Under the pieces are notes generated by a model. The model did not search any database and was not told where the DNA came from. It was given only the letters and a program-made list of their open reading frames with translations. DNA of 64,000 nt from Diphasiastrum complanatum (lineage: Eukaryota; Streptophyta; Lycopodiopsida; Lycopodiales; Lycopodiaceae). The translations under genes and the position numbers were made by a program. Position 1 is the first letter of the stretch, and each line of letters opens with the position of its first letter. Positions 32,906-43,789 of this stretch are shown piece after piece. The DNA lies in the NCBI GenBank assembly GCA_029204225.1, contig CM055104.1:25435285-25499284 (forward strand), read 5' to 3'.

Positions 32906-33647
32906 AGCTTACGCAGTTGAACCTCAAAACAATCCAAACAAATGTAGACAAATGGAGAGAATCACTCAAAATTGCTTCCAAAACCAAGATTGGTGTCTCA
33001 CACTGATTATGGCCAAATGTGGCTCTATATATAGAATAAGTGAGAGCTCGTGGTACTGATCATCCCTCTGATCCCACATGTGTGAAGGTGCTTTGTCATA
33101 TGATGATTCATCATGCAAAACTGACACTTGGACAAAACCTTCTATTTTGAGCACTTTTGGTCCATTTATGTGTCATATGTCTAGAAAACTACTTTTTGGC
33201 CATTTTAGCCACTAGAACTTGAATTAAATCATATGTACAACATATATGATTATGGTACATGACAAGTACACTAGTTTCACATGTGGGAATAGGCTCCACA
33301 CATGTGTGTTCATGTATATACAAGATTTTTGGCCTCTACCAAGCTTATTTTTGCATTTTTCACAAGGTGTCCAGTGAGGTGTCACAGTGCACTACTAGTG
33401 GTGCATGGGCCTTGGAGGATATAAGTATACCCATTGGGCTCTCACTATTGTATGCTTGATTGAGAGATTAGTAGCTATATACTACTAGTATGACTCCTCT
33501 ACCCCTTGTGAATGATTGATCCATAGTTTGGGGGCTAGATCCATATGATCTAGGTTTGGTTTGGTTGGTTTGTCCGCCATCCGATTCCTTTGTGTTGCTT
33601 TGTTGCGGCTTGCTTGGCTATGGTATCTTTGGTATGGGTTTTTATAA
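32905..33647 (+). repeat. Copia-family LTR, left edge approximate
   Basis: It ends just before a perfect plant primer-binding site at 33648. It contains a TATA string (CTATATATAGAA near 33022) and the G-box-like palindromes CACATGTGGG and CACACATGTGTG (33278-33308) seen in the LTR family at 1-5 kb. It appears to have cut the preceding Ty3 accessory ORF. Confidence 0.55.
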
Positions 33648-33660
33648 TGGTATCAGAGCC
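33648..33660 (+). promoter_or_regulatory. tRNA primer-binding site
   Basis: TGGTATCAGAGCC, the plant initiator-Met-tRNA site, directly follows the LTR. It shows a plus-strand element whose internal part is lost or unrecognisable after this point. Confidence 0.85.
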
Positions 33661-35135
33661 AAAGCTAAGCGGTTTTGCCGTTGTGGAAGTGCTCGAGAGG
33701 ATGCAAATTTTTTAAGATGGATCTTGTGTTGGAGGTCCTGATTGTTGGGTTTAAAGAGCAAAAGTTTGTTGCAAAAACCTGGTGGGTGATTCACGTTTCT
33801 CTTCTCAAATCACGAGGTTTTAAAGAGGGTATCGATTGTATGGTAGAAGCACTACCAAAAGTAACAATCGGTTTGATAAATTATGCTCTAGACTGGTGAT
33901 TTTGAAGGGATGTTGTTAAGTAACAATAAATCTCACTTGTGTTGAAAAAGACTTCACTATGATGGTGGAAGGACATGTGGGGCATTGTTTTGAAAACCTT
34001 TTTAGAGTTGTCCTCCAAAAAATTTGCATTTTTAGAGCTTCTCGATTTTTTGAGGAGTATTACTCATAAAAGAGTTTATATGCCTATACAAATCATTGTC
34101 AAAAAATTTAATAATGCAACTCCATTCTTATACTTTGTTGAATTTCCCAAGCGCCATTGACTTGGGGCGTGATTTTGGGATAAACTACAGGAAAAGCGTC
34201 AAGGGCAAATTCATGAAGTTGTTCCAGTGTAAACACATGAATTTATATGGCTTCAAAATTTGTTGATGACAAGGAAAACCACAAATGTGGATATGTATAT
34301 ATATACATATGGATTTGGTTGTAGGACATGTCTTTTATATCCTATTCCCATTGCGGTGCCTTTCAAGATGTGCGGGGTTGGGCCCTTCCTCTTCACGTTC
34401 TTATTAGCTGTCCTGTATTGAGAAGACACGCTAACTAATATATATTTGCGTTTCCGTGGGGCTCGCATACTTCCTGTCTTGTGCTTCAATAGCTTCGCAT
34501 GCTTTGAGGCTTCACCTTCCTGCGTGGTCGTTTGCATAGCTGCTGCTGCTGCTGCTTCTCCAATGTTGTTACTGCTTCGCACCTTCTTCTTCTATCTCTT
34601 CAAGGAAAAAAATTCCCGTTCGTTTGGGCTTTTTGTTTTGTTGTTTTTGTTGTTGCCTTACCCTGGTTTTCCGATCTGCAGGTGCTGCGTTTCAAAAGAT
34701 AAAAGATCCGGTCTAAAGGCTTCTAGTAAGGGTCATACATGTGAACGATACCATTGAGAGCGATTTCTCATGGTCATAACATCCACTACGACGGCCCTCA
34801 TGGCTCTCTCTTCAGAACATTCATTAGGACGCCTAATGAATGTTGTGAAGAGAGCCATGAGATCCATGATCGCAAACGTCTCGTTAATATGGACTTGCAC
34901 ATCATTATCAACACTTTAGACTTGTCTGCACGAATTTTCAAAATTCCTGGCAAACTGTTTCAAGGTAAATCTTTAGTAAATCAAACTTTTCAGAATGTAG
35001 AGTGGTCCTGAAAGATTATTGGCTACCACAACCAATCACAACAAAATATTCTCCTGAAACAAAATTGCCGAATGCTTGGATACAAAGTTGTTGTATGACG
35101 AGGAGAAGGCTGACGATAAGAAGAGATGTCATAAT
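33661..35135. other. Unassigned internal or flanking sequence
   Basis: No domain recognised. 33661-33900 may be leader or decayed gag of the Copia element. A short plus-strand ORF (34754-35011) spans the strong inverted repeat at 34797-34861. Alternating TATATATACATA sequence lies near 34300. Confidence 0.35.
34797..34861. repeat. ~30-bp inverted repeat with 3-base loop
   Basis: The arms 34797-34828 (starting CTCATGGCTCTC) and 34832-34861 are complementary except for a 2-base insertion and one mismatch, around the loop ACG. Transcribed from either strand it would form a tight hairpin of miRNA-precursor or inverted-duplication shape. Confidence 0.8.
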
Positions 35136-35149
35136 TTCCATTTAAAGCA

Positions 35150-35460
35150 GGGTTTAAAGTAAGGGGGAAGGCCCCAGCGCCGGGGCCTTCCGCGTTGTGA
35201 GGCGCCCGAGGGCGGCGCGGAAGGCTCCCCCGCCCGTGGGCCTTCCCCTCCGTAAATGCCAGCAGATTTTTTTTTTTTAATTTTTTTTTTTAATTTTTAA
35301 AAAGTAGATTTCCAATAGCAAACTCAGCATTGACTTTTTAAAAATAGCAATTTAACATTACAAAAATGTAATGTGATTCTCAAACTTTTTAAAAATAGCA
35401 AAAGTACCTTACAAATCTGTAAGGTATTTATTGCTCATACTTTTTAAAAGCACAAAATTA
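35150..35460. mobile_element. Small insertion of GC-rich and AT-rich hairpins, flanked by 14-bp direct repeats
   Basis: The same 14-mer TTCCATTTAAAGCA occurs at 35136-35149 and 35461-35474 and frames about 311 bp, as a target-site duplication would. Inside are a GC-rich head with AAGGCCCC/GGGGCCTT and CGGAAGG/CCTTCC arms (35164-35253), two T-runs, then a tandem ACTTTTTAAAAATAGCAA unit, each copy followed by a perfect 8-bp hairpin (35355-35374 and 35406-35425). It has no ORF. It could be a small non-autonomous element; I know no family for it. Confidence 0.5.
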
Positions 35461-35611
35461 TTCCATTTAAAGCAACTTTCAAATACACTTGAAAAAAATT
35501 TATAGGTATTTAAGTTAAGGATTCATTCAAGGTCTTTTCTGAAAATGCATATCACCGTTCAGACTCAAAGGTGATAAGAGCATAGACAACATCGTGTAAT
35601 AACACTCAACT

Positions 35612-36070
35612 CCTTCGTAGATGTAACTTAGCAGTTACGTCTCTCATGTCATATAGTGAGTTCAGGATGTCCCAAACGTCTTGAATGTGAATAATTTCCT
35701 TCGTAGATGTAACTTAGTAATTACGTCTCTCATGTGATATAGTGAGTTCAAGATGTCCCAAATGTCTTTTGAAATTTTAGCTTTAGCTATGTGTCCAATT
35801 TGTGTATCTGATATATTGAGGATAATAAGCGCGAAAGCTTTACCATCCTTCGATTTCCACTGAGTCTTCTGTGTCGTCTTCAGATTTTACTTCTATACCT
35901 ATAACAACATCCCATAACTCGTTGGCGATTAGCAAGGTCTTCATCTTAAATTTCCACAAATGATAATTGGATCCATTCAGCTTGTCTGCAATAAGACCAG
36001 CTTTACTTTGAGAATCCGTCTGGAACTTAGTCTGTCGATTGTATCGATGACACTAAGATGGAGTAATGCC
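35612..36070 (-). pseudogene. Copia gag fragment
   Basis: Read on the minus strand: KLNGSNYHLWKFKMKTLLI, LWDVVIGI, then DTQIGHIAKAKI and DIWDILNSLY, the N-terminal Copia gag pattern. An 86-bp direct duplication (starts at 35612 and 35698, CCTTCGTAGATG...) repeats the WDILNSLY part and breaks the frame, since 86 is not a multiple of three. It belongs with the primer-binding site and LTR on its right. Confidence 0.7.
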
Positions 36071-36274
36071 AACAATAGGAAAGCAATTCTCTGATACTAA
36101 AACAATAAAAGGAACTGAAGAATATGATATCAATTTGATATCGTGAAAGATATCAAGTATTAGAGCTTTTGTTCTGATATCGAAATAGTATTAGGCCCTG
36201 ATAGAGATCACAAGTCTAATACCGTGACGATTCAGATAAAGAAGTAGTGATCTAGCACTGATACTATGATAAAA

Positions 36275-36286
36275 GCTTTGATACCA
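36275..36286 (-). promoter_or_regulatory. tRNA primer-binding site
   Basis: The minus strand reads TGGTATCAAAGC, one base from the standard initiator-Met-tRNA site, and abuts the LTR edge at 36287. Confidence 0.75.
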
Positions 36287-36795
36287 TGTCGAAAATAGGA
36301 TAGATAATGTAATGCGAAAACTTCCTACTTCCAATGCATGACTACGCCTATCAAAAATTGAACAAAGCAGTAGTGATGAAAATCATGTTCAATCTTTAGC
36401 AATTAACTTTGAAATCGCTAGATACTAAGTGATTACGTAGCCAAACATAAAATATTGAATTCTTAGACAATTTCTATCAGTTATAAAAGCAATACACAGA
36501 TGCATGCATTCTGACATATATTGAACACAATAAGAAGATAGTATTGATTCAGAAAAACAAAATTAGATGCTAATGAGCGCAAAACAATAGCGGATAGAAA
36601 TCGCGCCCTAAGTTGTCTCTGAGTAACTGAGAATAAGTCTGATAATAAGCAGCTCTGCTGATAAGCAGTAGCGCAATAGCAACTTTAAAATAAATTTCTA
36701 AAAGACTGAGCTAGAATTCTCAAGAGAGTTCAAGCTTGAAAGCTTGATAGAGAGCTAACAACAATACTTTCTGATTGTGAATGTTTTTCAATTTT
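36287..36795 (-). repeat. Copia LTR (minus), related to 54815-55303
   Basis: It starts TGTCGAAAATAGG at 36287. Its reverse complement matches 54815-55303 closely over almost 500 bp, with shared landmarks such as GCTACTGCTTATCAGCAGAG and CATGCATTGGAAGTAGGAAG. The outer (right) end is unclear because GC-rich hairpins follow. Confidence 0.8.
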
Positions 36796-36849
36796 TACAA
36801 AGGAAATGGTGATGCCTCACAAGACGTAATCTGTGGGGAAATTTTTTTT

Positions 36850-37110
36850 TTACAGGCACCTTTCGGACACCGGAAGGTGCACGTAAAAAAATTTACGTTT
36901 TTTACATGCACCTTCCGCCCGGAAGGTGCGTGTAAAAAAAAATTTACGTCCAAACAAAAAAGAAAACAAAATGTAATAACGGAATTCACAGAAGAAAAGG
37001 GCCGGCTCCTTGGCCCTTCCGCCCACGGAAGACCGTGCGCCCTCGGGCCTCCGCCCTTGGGCACACACTCTTCCGGGGCGGAAGGGCCTCGAAGCAGGAC
37101 CTCCCCCCCC
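36850..37110. repeat. Cluster of GC-rich hairpins with A/T runs
   Basis: Hairpin 1 (36856-36880) has 11-bp arms GCACCTTTCGG/CCGGAAGGTGC with one wobble. Hairpin 2 centres on GCACCTTCCG-CC-CGGAAGGTGC (36908-36929) and its arms extend outwards to TTTTTACA/TGTAAAAA. Between them lies ACGTAAA-AAAA-TTTACGT. More CTTCCG/CGGAAG words follow to 37090. The word style matches 35164-35253. Confidence 0.75.
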
Positions 37111-37159
37111 AAAAAAAAACACACGAAGCACAGTTCACTCAGGGCGTACATGCCCTAAA

Positions 37160-37789
37160 ATAGGGAAAAAATAATATAAACGTTTGTCTAGGATAGTAAT
37201 AGATATAAGAGAGAAAATCACATTTTGTTATGTCTAGTTGTGTGAAATTAGTCCAATATCAACAAAGAGTTGAATTGACGTGGTCTGCTTTTATACATGT
37301 AATACACCAAATTAGCACAATATTTTTTAGTACCATAGTTCATAACAAATCAAGTGGCCTTCAATTAGAAATGAATTTTTTGAAAAGTTGGCATAGAGTT
37401 GCATGTGAGAATTTGTTAACTAGTTGCTTGACTATTTTGAGCCAAATGAAGTCCAAACTTGTACATATTGTTCATGAGATGTTTTATGTATGTGGATGTT
37501 AAAATAGTGATATTTATTAATTTTTAGATAGGTCTTAGAAGTGATAGACTTCGAGTCTCTCCAGTAGGCTCCTTTATTTGATATAAATTGGTCATATGGT
37601 CTAATATTGGTAGTGTAGAGTTTCATAGCTGTTATTTTTGGTCATATCATTCTAGAGAGAGAGAAAGAGAGTCATCTCTCATGCCTATAAATAGACCTGA
37701 ATGTGTAGAGAGAAAGGTTGAGTGATTCATTGTTGATTTGGAGATCATTCATTGAATTACTCGATTAACTAATCAACTAATCAAATTAC
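37160..37789 (+). other. Probable promoter and leader region of a Copia element
   Basis: A TATA box (CCTATAAATAGACC) lies at 37684-37697 ahead of the gag relic. No primer-binding site or LTR edge was recognised. The rest shows nothing clear. Confidence 0.35.
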
Positions 37790-38560
37790 TCGATTTGGAT
37801 GGTAAGGATAGAGTCTTGATGGAAATGAATGATCTTATGGATATTGTGGTAGATTTGGAGGAAAGACCACAACAATTACAAGATCATATCATTTTTGGCA
37901 AGAGGGCCAAGAGCTCTTCATGTCATTAAGATGAATGTCACTAATGAACTTCTATAGGAAGTTGGCAGGTGCACATCTACAAGTGATGCTTGGGAGACTC
38001 TTCAAAAGGTATATGAGTTTAAGTCCACTTCAAGGGTGTTAACCCTTAGAAGACAATTTTTTCAATCAAAAGGAAGGTGAAAGTGCTCACACTTTAGTCT
38101 TAAGAGTCAAATCGTTGAATGGTGACTTAGCAGACATCAATGGAGGCATTAAGGATAATGACCTTGTTTAAGTTATTTTTCATGGTTTATGGAAGCTTTG
38201 GTAAGTTTGTACAAAGATTTCCAATATAGAACACTTGCCAAGTGTTGAGGACTTGCAGGAAGTCTTAGTGGCCGAGGAGCACAAGATTGCAAATGTTCAA
38301 GCAAGAAGTAATGGCACTTCTAGTGAAGAAATAGAATAAGAAGATTTCTTATCAAAAGGCAAGTACAAGGGCAAAGACAAAGCTAAGAGATTCAAAGAAG
38401 ACACCATCGATGAAATGCAAGGTGAGATTTCTTCCTTTGGGGGGTAAAAACAAAAACAAATTCAAGTTAAAGTGCTTTTATTGTGGGGTAAAAGGTCAGC
38501 TTGCTAGTGAGTGTTCAAAGAAAAGAAGAGAGCAAGGAGTTAAGGAAATTTTATTTTGGA
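37790..38560 (+). pseudogene. Copia gag, decayed
   Basis: The plus strand gives RALHVIKMNVTNELL, SDAWETLQKVYEFKSTSRV, then LPSVEDLQEVLVAEEHK, aligning in order with the gag at 3.5-2.8 kb (for example HYIKMNVSNEILRE and EAWDCLKSIYEAKNTSR). Several stops and one frame change are present. A zinc knuckle near 38470 reads CFYCGVKGQLASEC, with the His replaced by Gln. Confidence 0.75.
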
Positions 38561-38590
38561 TGAGGATGACAAAATGATTTTGATTCTCTA

Positions 38591-39348
38591 ATGATGTCGT
38601 CTAGCTTGATGTCAAATGAGAGAGATATTGACTCTTGGTCATTTGATAGTGGAGCAAGTCCCCACACGACATGTCATAAGAAATACTTTTCTTCCTTAGT
38701 GACCTATGATAAAAAAAAAGGAAGGTCATCTACACAACTAGTGATGATGCCATCAAGGGGGTTCAAACTATTCCTATTTCTCTACAAATAGGAATACAAA
38801 ATTAGAAAATGTTTGGTTCATTCCTACTATTACTAAGAATTTTTATAGTGTAGGACAAATGATTGATAAAAGTCATGAAGTAGCATTTGTTGGTGATACT
38901 TGCTTCATAAGGAGGAAGGGAACCTCGATTGCCAAAGACATAGGGCAAGGTAAACTCTACAAAGTTTATGCTTGTGTTATTGCTAACCAAGGAAGTATTT
39001 GGGATAAGGAGCAAATGACAATACAAGAAATGTGGCACAAAAAATTGGGTCATCCCAACTTCAAGGCAAAAAGGGAAGCTGTGTTTTGATCTTCCAAAAT
39101 CTTTTACTAGCATCAATGAAGTTTGTGATTCATGTGCATTGTCAAAATCACATAGACATCCATATGCAAGATCTAGCTCAAAATCTAGCATGTCTTTTCA
39201 ACTCTTGCATTTGGATAAATTTTATAGGATCTACATTCCTTCCACAAAGAAAGTTCTCATAAGTAGGCATGTAATCTTTGATGAGGGGAATGTTCCTATG
39301 ATGTTGATTCTAGCATCTTTTTATGAGAATGGTGGTTCCATGGAGTAA
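38591..39348 (+). pseudogene. Copia protease and pre-integrase region with integrase-core deletion
   Basis: DSWSFDSGASPHTTCHKKYF (protease, catalytic DSGAS) near 38627, FYSVGQMIDK near 38845, then MWHKKLGHPN near 39031 (pre-integrase HxxxxH) and VCDSCALSKSHRHPY near 39120. It then jumps straight to IYIPSTKKVLISRHVIFDEG (39231), which normally follows the integrase core. The core is missing. Frameshifts lie near 38760 and 39090. Confidence 0.75.
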
Positions 39349-39389
39349 GATGTTGGAGATGCTTCTTCAAGTCAAAGCTTTAGAAAGGA

Positions 39390-39790
39390 CATCAAGGCAA
39401 AGAAGAATATGATGAGATTGTAAACAGGTTGAAGAAGGTACAAGCTTTTATGCAAAAGAAAGAATGGATGCATGCAATGGATATTTAGTTTGAAACTCTA
39501 ATTAAGAACAATACATGGAGGTTGGTGAAGCTACCAAAGGATAAGAAGGAAATAAGACGCAAATGAATTTTCAAGACGAAGACTAACCAAGATGGATCAA
39601 TCAACAAGGACACAACAAGATTGGTGGCAAGGGGGCATGGTAAAAAAATATGGCATTGATTATGGTGAGACCTTTGCTCTTGTGGAAAATATGGTAAAGC
39701 ATTTGAATCTTTATTTCACTTGCTACACTTTATGAATGGGATCAATGGCAACTGAATGTTGTGAAAAAATTAGATCCAAATGACCTAATT
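39390..39790 (+). pseudogene. Copia reverse transcriptase N-terminal fragment
   Basis: In pieces across frames: KKEWMHAMD, NNTWRLVKLPK, RRKWIFKTKTNQDGSINK and TRLVARGHG, then YGIDYGETFA, the start of Copia RT. It is lost after about 39790, before the catalytic YVDD. Confidence 0.7.
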
Positions 39791-39939
39791 ATGCCCTTTG
39801 ATCTTTGGCAAATTTGGAGAGCACATCTAGCTTCATTACCAATGTAGAAATCATTCATCAACTATACATAGAAGATGAAAACTCAACAAGAACTTTTCAT
39901 AAACAGTTAAATATGATATTTTACTATTCATGTCCGCAC

Positions 39940-40426
39940 AACAACCGTACAATATCATTACTCACATGTGTGAACTCATATGCATAATAAAAATAACATT
40001 CTACACACAAAATCTCACTTTATCAACACCAAGATGCAAAAATGGATGTAGAAATCCAAATAGATATAGTCTTCCATAAAAATGAATGAGAGAATAATGA
40101 TAGAGATGAGTTTCCCTCACACTTGTATGCCTATTTATAGTAGCCTCTTTCCCTATTTGGATGATCTTGCCTAGGCTTATCAACTTATGGAAGTTTCTAG
40201 GTACTTGCCAAAAACCTAGATCTATCATAACTATATTCAATGTATTTCTTCTCACAAATTAGAGTAGGTCCAAATTCCACCTAATCCACCTATATAATCT
40301 CTATAAATAGTAAAGATACCATTTTTAGTCCTTATTGACATAAAAAAATGTATCTCTAAGTTGTAAATTCACTTTGGCCTCCAAATTGCCAGATTGGACA
40401 ACTTAACTAGTTGACAATTTTTCACA
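39940..40426 (-). repeat. 3' LTR of the split minus-strand Copia element, left edge approximate
   Basis: On the minus strand the LTR starts TGTGAAAAATTG at 40426, right after a purine tract (40427-40440, AGTTGAAGAGGGAG). A minus-strand TATA string (CTATAAATAGG) lies near 40130, and a CACATGTGTG palindrome lies near 39963, close to the presumed left end. Confidence 0.6.
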
Positions 40427-41381
40427 CTCCCTCTTCAACTAGTTTTACCGTACAACTTTGATCCAACTTTAGAATGATCTCCATCTTAAGTATAGACCTT
40501 CTTTCTATGGTTTTATAATAGCTTTCATAATTGATATAGAGAATAGTGTTCATATTGGATGTTTCACTCTTTCTTACATCAATTTTACATATCAAGATGT
40601 AACTAGAACATGAAGAACCAAATAGAATGTAAACGCAATGATTCTTCCATGATTCCACCTTTGAACTCTCTAGAAAATAACAGCAGCCAAACAATAAATG
40701 TGATTAATCAACCGATGCTTGCATGTCTCCTCCATCTTTGTCCTTCCTTGATATGTCTCCACCATAAAACTCCATGAATGAACATCCATTGCCATCTTGC
40801 CACAAGATATCCTCAATACTTGAGAAATTAGTCATGCATGAGTGATATAATGACCCTCTAGTTTCACCATATCTTGACAATTTGCACACATTCACATGAA
40901 ATTGCTCAAACATGAGATAAAACAAGTAAAGTAAACTTGAACAATACTTCCTTGCTACTCCCTTGACCTTACTTGAGTCTTCAAACATCTGAAAATACAT
41001 CCAAAGTGTCTTTCCCACTTAACTTCCCTTTGATGCACTTCACTAGCTCCAAATTGCCACTTGTGTTGTTGAAGTCCTTCAAGATCAACCTCTTGATCTT
41101 CCACTTGGACATCATAGATTTTGCACATGCGAATATCTTCAGACTTGACCCCTAAAAATACTCCCTCTCAAACATGTGATCTAGATCCCACAAGATCTCA
41201 TCAATGCTTGATCTCAACCTTCCACTAAGTGAAAACAATGTCGCCACCATCATAAAGCAAAAGATGAATTCAAAAATTCCATCCAACATGAAGTAGAGTA
41301 GGTGAAGATGAGTATCAAGCCTAATCAAACCAGTCCTCTTGATTCCATAACAAATCTCAATAAGCTCACCAATTATATCTC
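40427..41381 (-). pseudogene. 3' internal part of the split Copia element
   Basis: Minus-strand frames here (40694-40422, 41018-40704, and one running to 41381) have no standard pol domain. Parts resemble, weakly and by eye, the unidentified C-terminal part of the 943-3510 ORF (for example SETSNMNT against SEASKVDT, and a RSSIDEIL / RSIMDIV pair). The sequence is cut at 41381 by the nested element and resumes at 48153; with the insertion taken out, the minus-strand frame carries on. Confidence 0.45.
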
Positions 41382-42501
41382 TGTTGGATGATTCTGACGA
41401 ATCCCCAAGATACTTGGACAGAGCAACTCAAGAGCACCTCTCACCTTATTCCGAGGAGGTCTCTGAGAAGATGAGACGAACGAAGACTGAGAGCCGAGTA
41501 TGAGAAGCAAGAACTGTGTAAGCCTCATGGTGAATCCCGAAAGATGGAATGACCATGTAGGAACTAGTATTTCTAGGCAAATGTAATAAATGCAAGTAGA
41601 CCCCTCTTAAAGAAAGTAGAGTGAGCCACCTTTTGATGGTGACCTCTAATGGAGAGCATTATTCCACTTGTAATTTGTGAAATGTGGAAATTCCACTAGG
41701 ATGCCACCTAAGGAGCTCTCTTGCTTATTTAAGAGACTCTCTCTTTGTGAAGAGGAGTTTTTTCTGTATTGTATCAACTCCATGCTGAAACGAGAAGAGC
41801 CTCCATGAGTTAGATGCATCCATTGAGCTCCTTGATCATGACGGTTGTCTTGAGTGATGCCCCTATGATCATGCCCTTCCATTCATATTGTGTGTGGTTG
41901 TGGATTTAGAGTGGATTGTTTCCTTGCTTTTCTAGTTGTGGATTAGATTTCATGTTTTCTTGTGGATTAATGTAGGAGCTAGCATTCAAGTAAACTAAAT
42001 AGGCTAGAAAATGTGGCATAAATCTTGCATATTCTCTAACATTCTAGCTCTTGATGTTCTTGGGATGTCCCAGAATAAAAATACTGGTTGGTTTCTTGAT
42101 TCTTGGACTTCTAACATGATGTAGATTAGTTCTTGTTTCTTGTTTTGTCAATTTATGCAAGTATAGTAGTGCTTAGGATCTGATTTTAGTTCATTTTGCA
42201 GCAAAGTAGAAGTAGGAATCCATCGTTGTTCAAGAGCAGTAATGTAGATCATTTGTTGAACACATTGGCTTGCATTTTGGTTGATTGTGCATGTGCATTC
42301 AATTTAAGAGAGACCCATCCGGATGTCCTCTGACAGGCAGGACAATACTACATTGATATTCAGTCCCTTCTGCCTAATCTGGGCCTTAAAACAAGAAAGG
42401 TAATCTCAAAAAGTGCCCACAGTCTCTGTTGATAGGCAGAAGAAGAAAGAAACAAAGAAGGACTAGTTAACAGATTCTATAGGCTCTGAATTTGTAAAAC
42501 A
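41382..42501 (+). repeat. 5' LTR of the nested element
   Basis: It matches 47014-48147 throughout, including the GAATCCCCAAGATAC start region and the CTCTGAATTTGTAAA end. Confidence 0.92.
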
Positions 42502-42503
42502 TT

Positions 42504-42515
42504 TGGCACCGCTGC
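42504..42515 (+). promoter_or_regulatory. tRNA primer-binding site
   Basis: TGGCACCGCTGC, two bases after the LTR end. It resembles the TGGCGCCGTTGCC site used by plant Ty3 elements with a non-Met primer tRNA (often given as Asp). The exact tRNA is not certain. Confidence 0.6.
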
Positions 42516-42845
42516 TACTTGAACTCCACACCTCGTAAACTCATACTTGCTGCAACAGTGTTCTTGAACAGATCCATAACAGTTCTCATCTGCAATCTAG
42601 CTTGCAAACAAACTACCCTACCTACAAAATGACCTGCAAGAAACAACAACCGCAGGCAAATAGACTTGCTTGCAAATCCGTCTGAAAACCAACTTGCTTG
42701 CACCTGAACCTGCAAACCAACCAGCAAGCCACAACAACTGCAAACACAAATGCACGGCTAGCCAATCCATTTGTGATTAGACTTGCTTTAGTATCAAACT
42801 GCAAAACCAGAGCCCACACCCATCAACTCCTTCAACCGGCCCGTC

Positions 42846-43273
42846 ACGCTCCATTTCCTTCATATCTCAACTGACGCTTTCCTTCATATCTCAACCGATG
42901 CTTCCCTTCAAATCTCAACCGACGTTTTTTTTTCAAATCTCAACCGACGTTTTTTTTCAGATCTCGACCGACAGGCTTTCGATCAAATCCCGACCGATGG
43001 GTTCACGTCAGTTCTCGACCGACGAGTTTTCGATCAGATCTCGGCCGACGGGTTTTCGATCAGATCTCGACCGACGGGTTCGCGTCAGATCTCGATCGAC
43101 GGGTTTGCGTTAGATCTCGACCGACGGGTTCACATCAGATTTTGGCCGACGGGTTCGCGTCAGGTCTTGACCGACGGGTTCGCGTCAGATCTCGACCGAC
43201 GGGTTCGTGTCAGATCTCGACCGACGGTTCTGGGTCCGATCTCGACCGACGGGATTTCTCACCATCTCAACCG
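42846..43273. repeat. Minisatellite of ~25-bp units, about 17 copies
   Basis: The consensus is close to CTCGACCGACGGGTTCGCGT plus CAGAT, with units of 24-26 bp. It sits in the leader between primer-binding site and gag. The unit length is not a multiple of three, so the array is unlikely to be coding. The region before it (42600-42790) is rich in CTGCAA/CTTGC words. Confidence 0.85.
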
Positions 43274-43364
43274 ACCAACTCTATGCCAGACCACAGATCT
43301 TTCAAACGACACCTCTGATTGGCATTTTGACTGAACCACCATCTCCTCAAAGCCTTAGAGACTG

Positions 43365-43397
<33 letters not shown>

Positions 43398-43789
43398 AAC
43401 ACCAAAAAAAAATTTAAAGAATAAAACTCATACCACTAGAAAGCACTTTTCATACTGAGTCTCCACCTTCACTTCCTTCAACACCCTAAAAAATCCAAAA
43501 ACACCAAAAATCCTAAAAAATTCAAAAACACCAGAAACACATACCCAACACAAAATTGACACAACAGTACCCAATGGCTGACAATACAGATCCTGAAATC
43601 CCAGAAGATTATTCATACAAGATCAGGTCCTCTGTAGCTGAACAAATCAGACATCATAGGTTTTACTGAATGCGGGCCCAAATACACAAGCCATCCACAA
43701 ACCCATTTGAGGGACAAGAACCTGATAGAGCTTAGTATATTCTTATGGTGCTGACCCCTCCCAGGCCAGAACCAACCTTAATGGTGCTT

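Noticed and set aside
34446-34757. ORF with Ala run and hydrophobic segment that could pass for a signal peptide
   Set aside because: GCT-repeat and T-rich composition explain it; it is opposed by another open frame and has no conserved motif.
42846-43273. CRISPR-like appearance of regularly spaced repeats
   Set aside because: The units are contiguous 25-bp tandem repeats without unique spacers, inside a plant LTR element.
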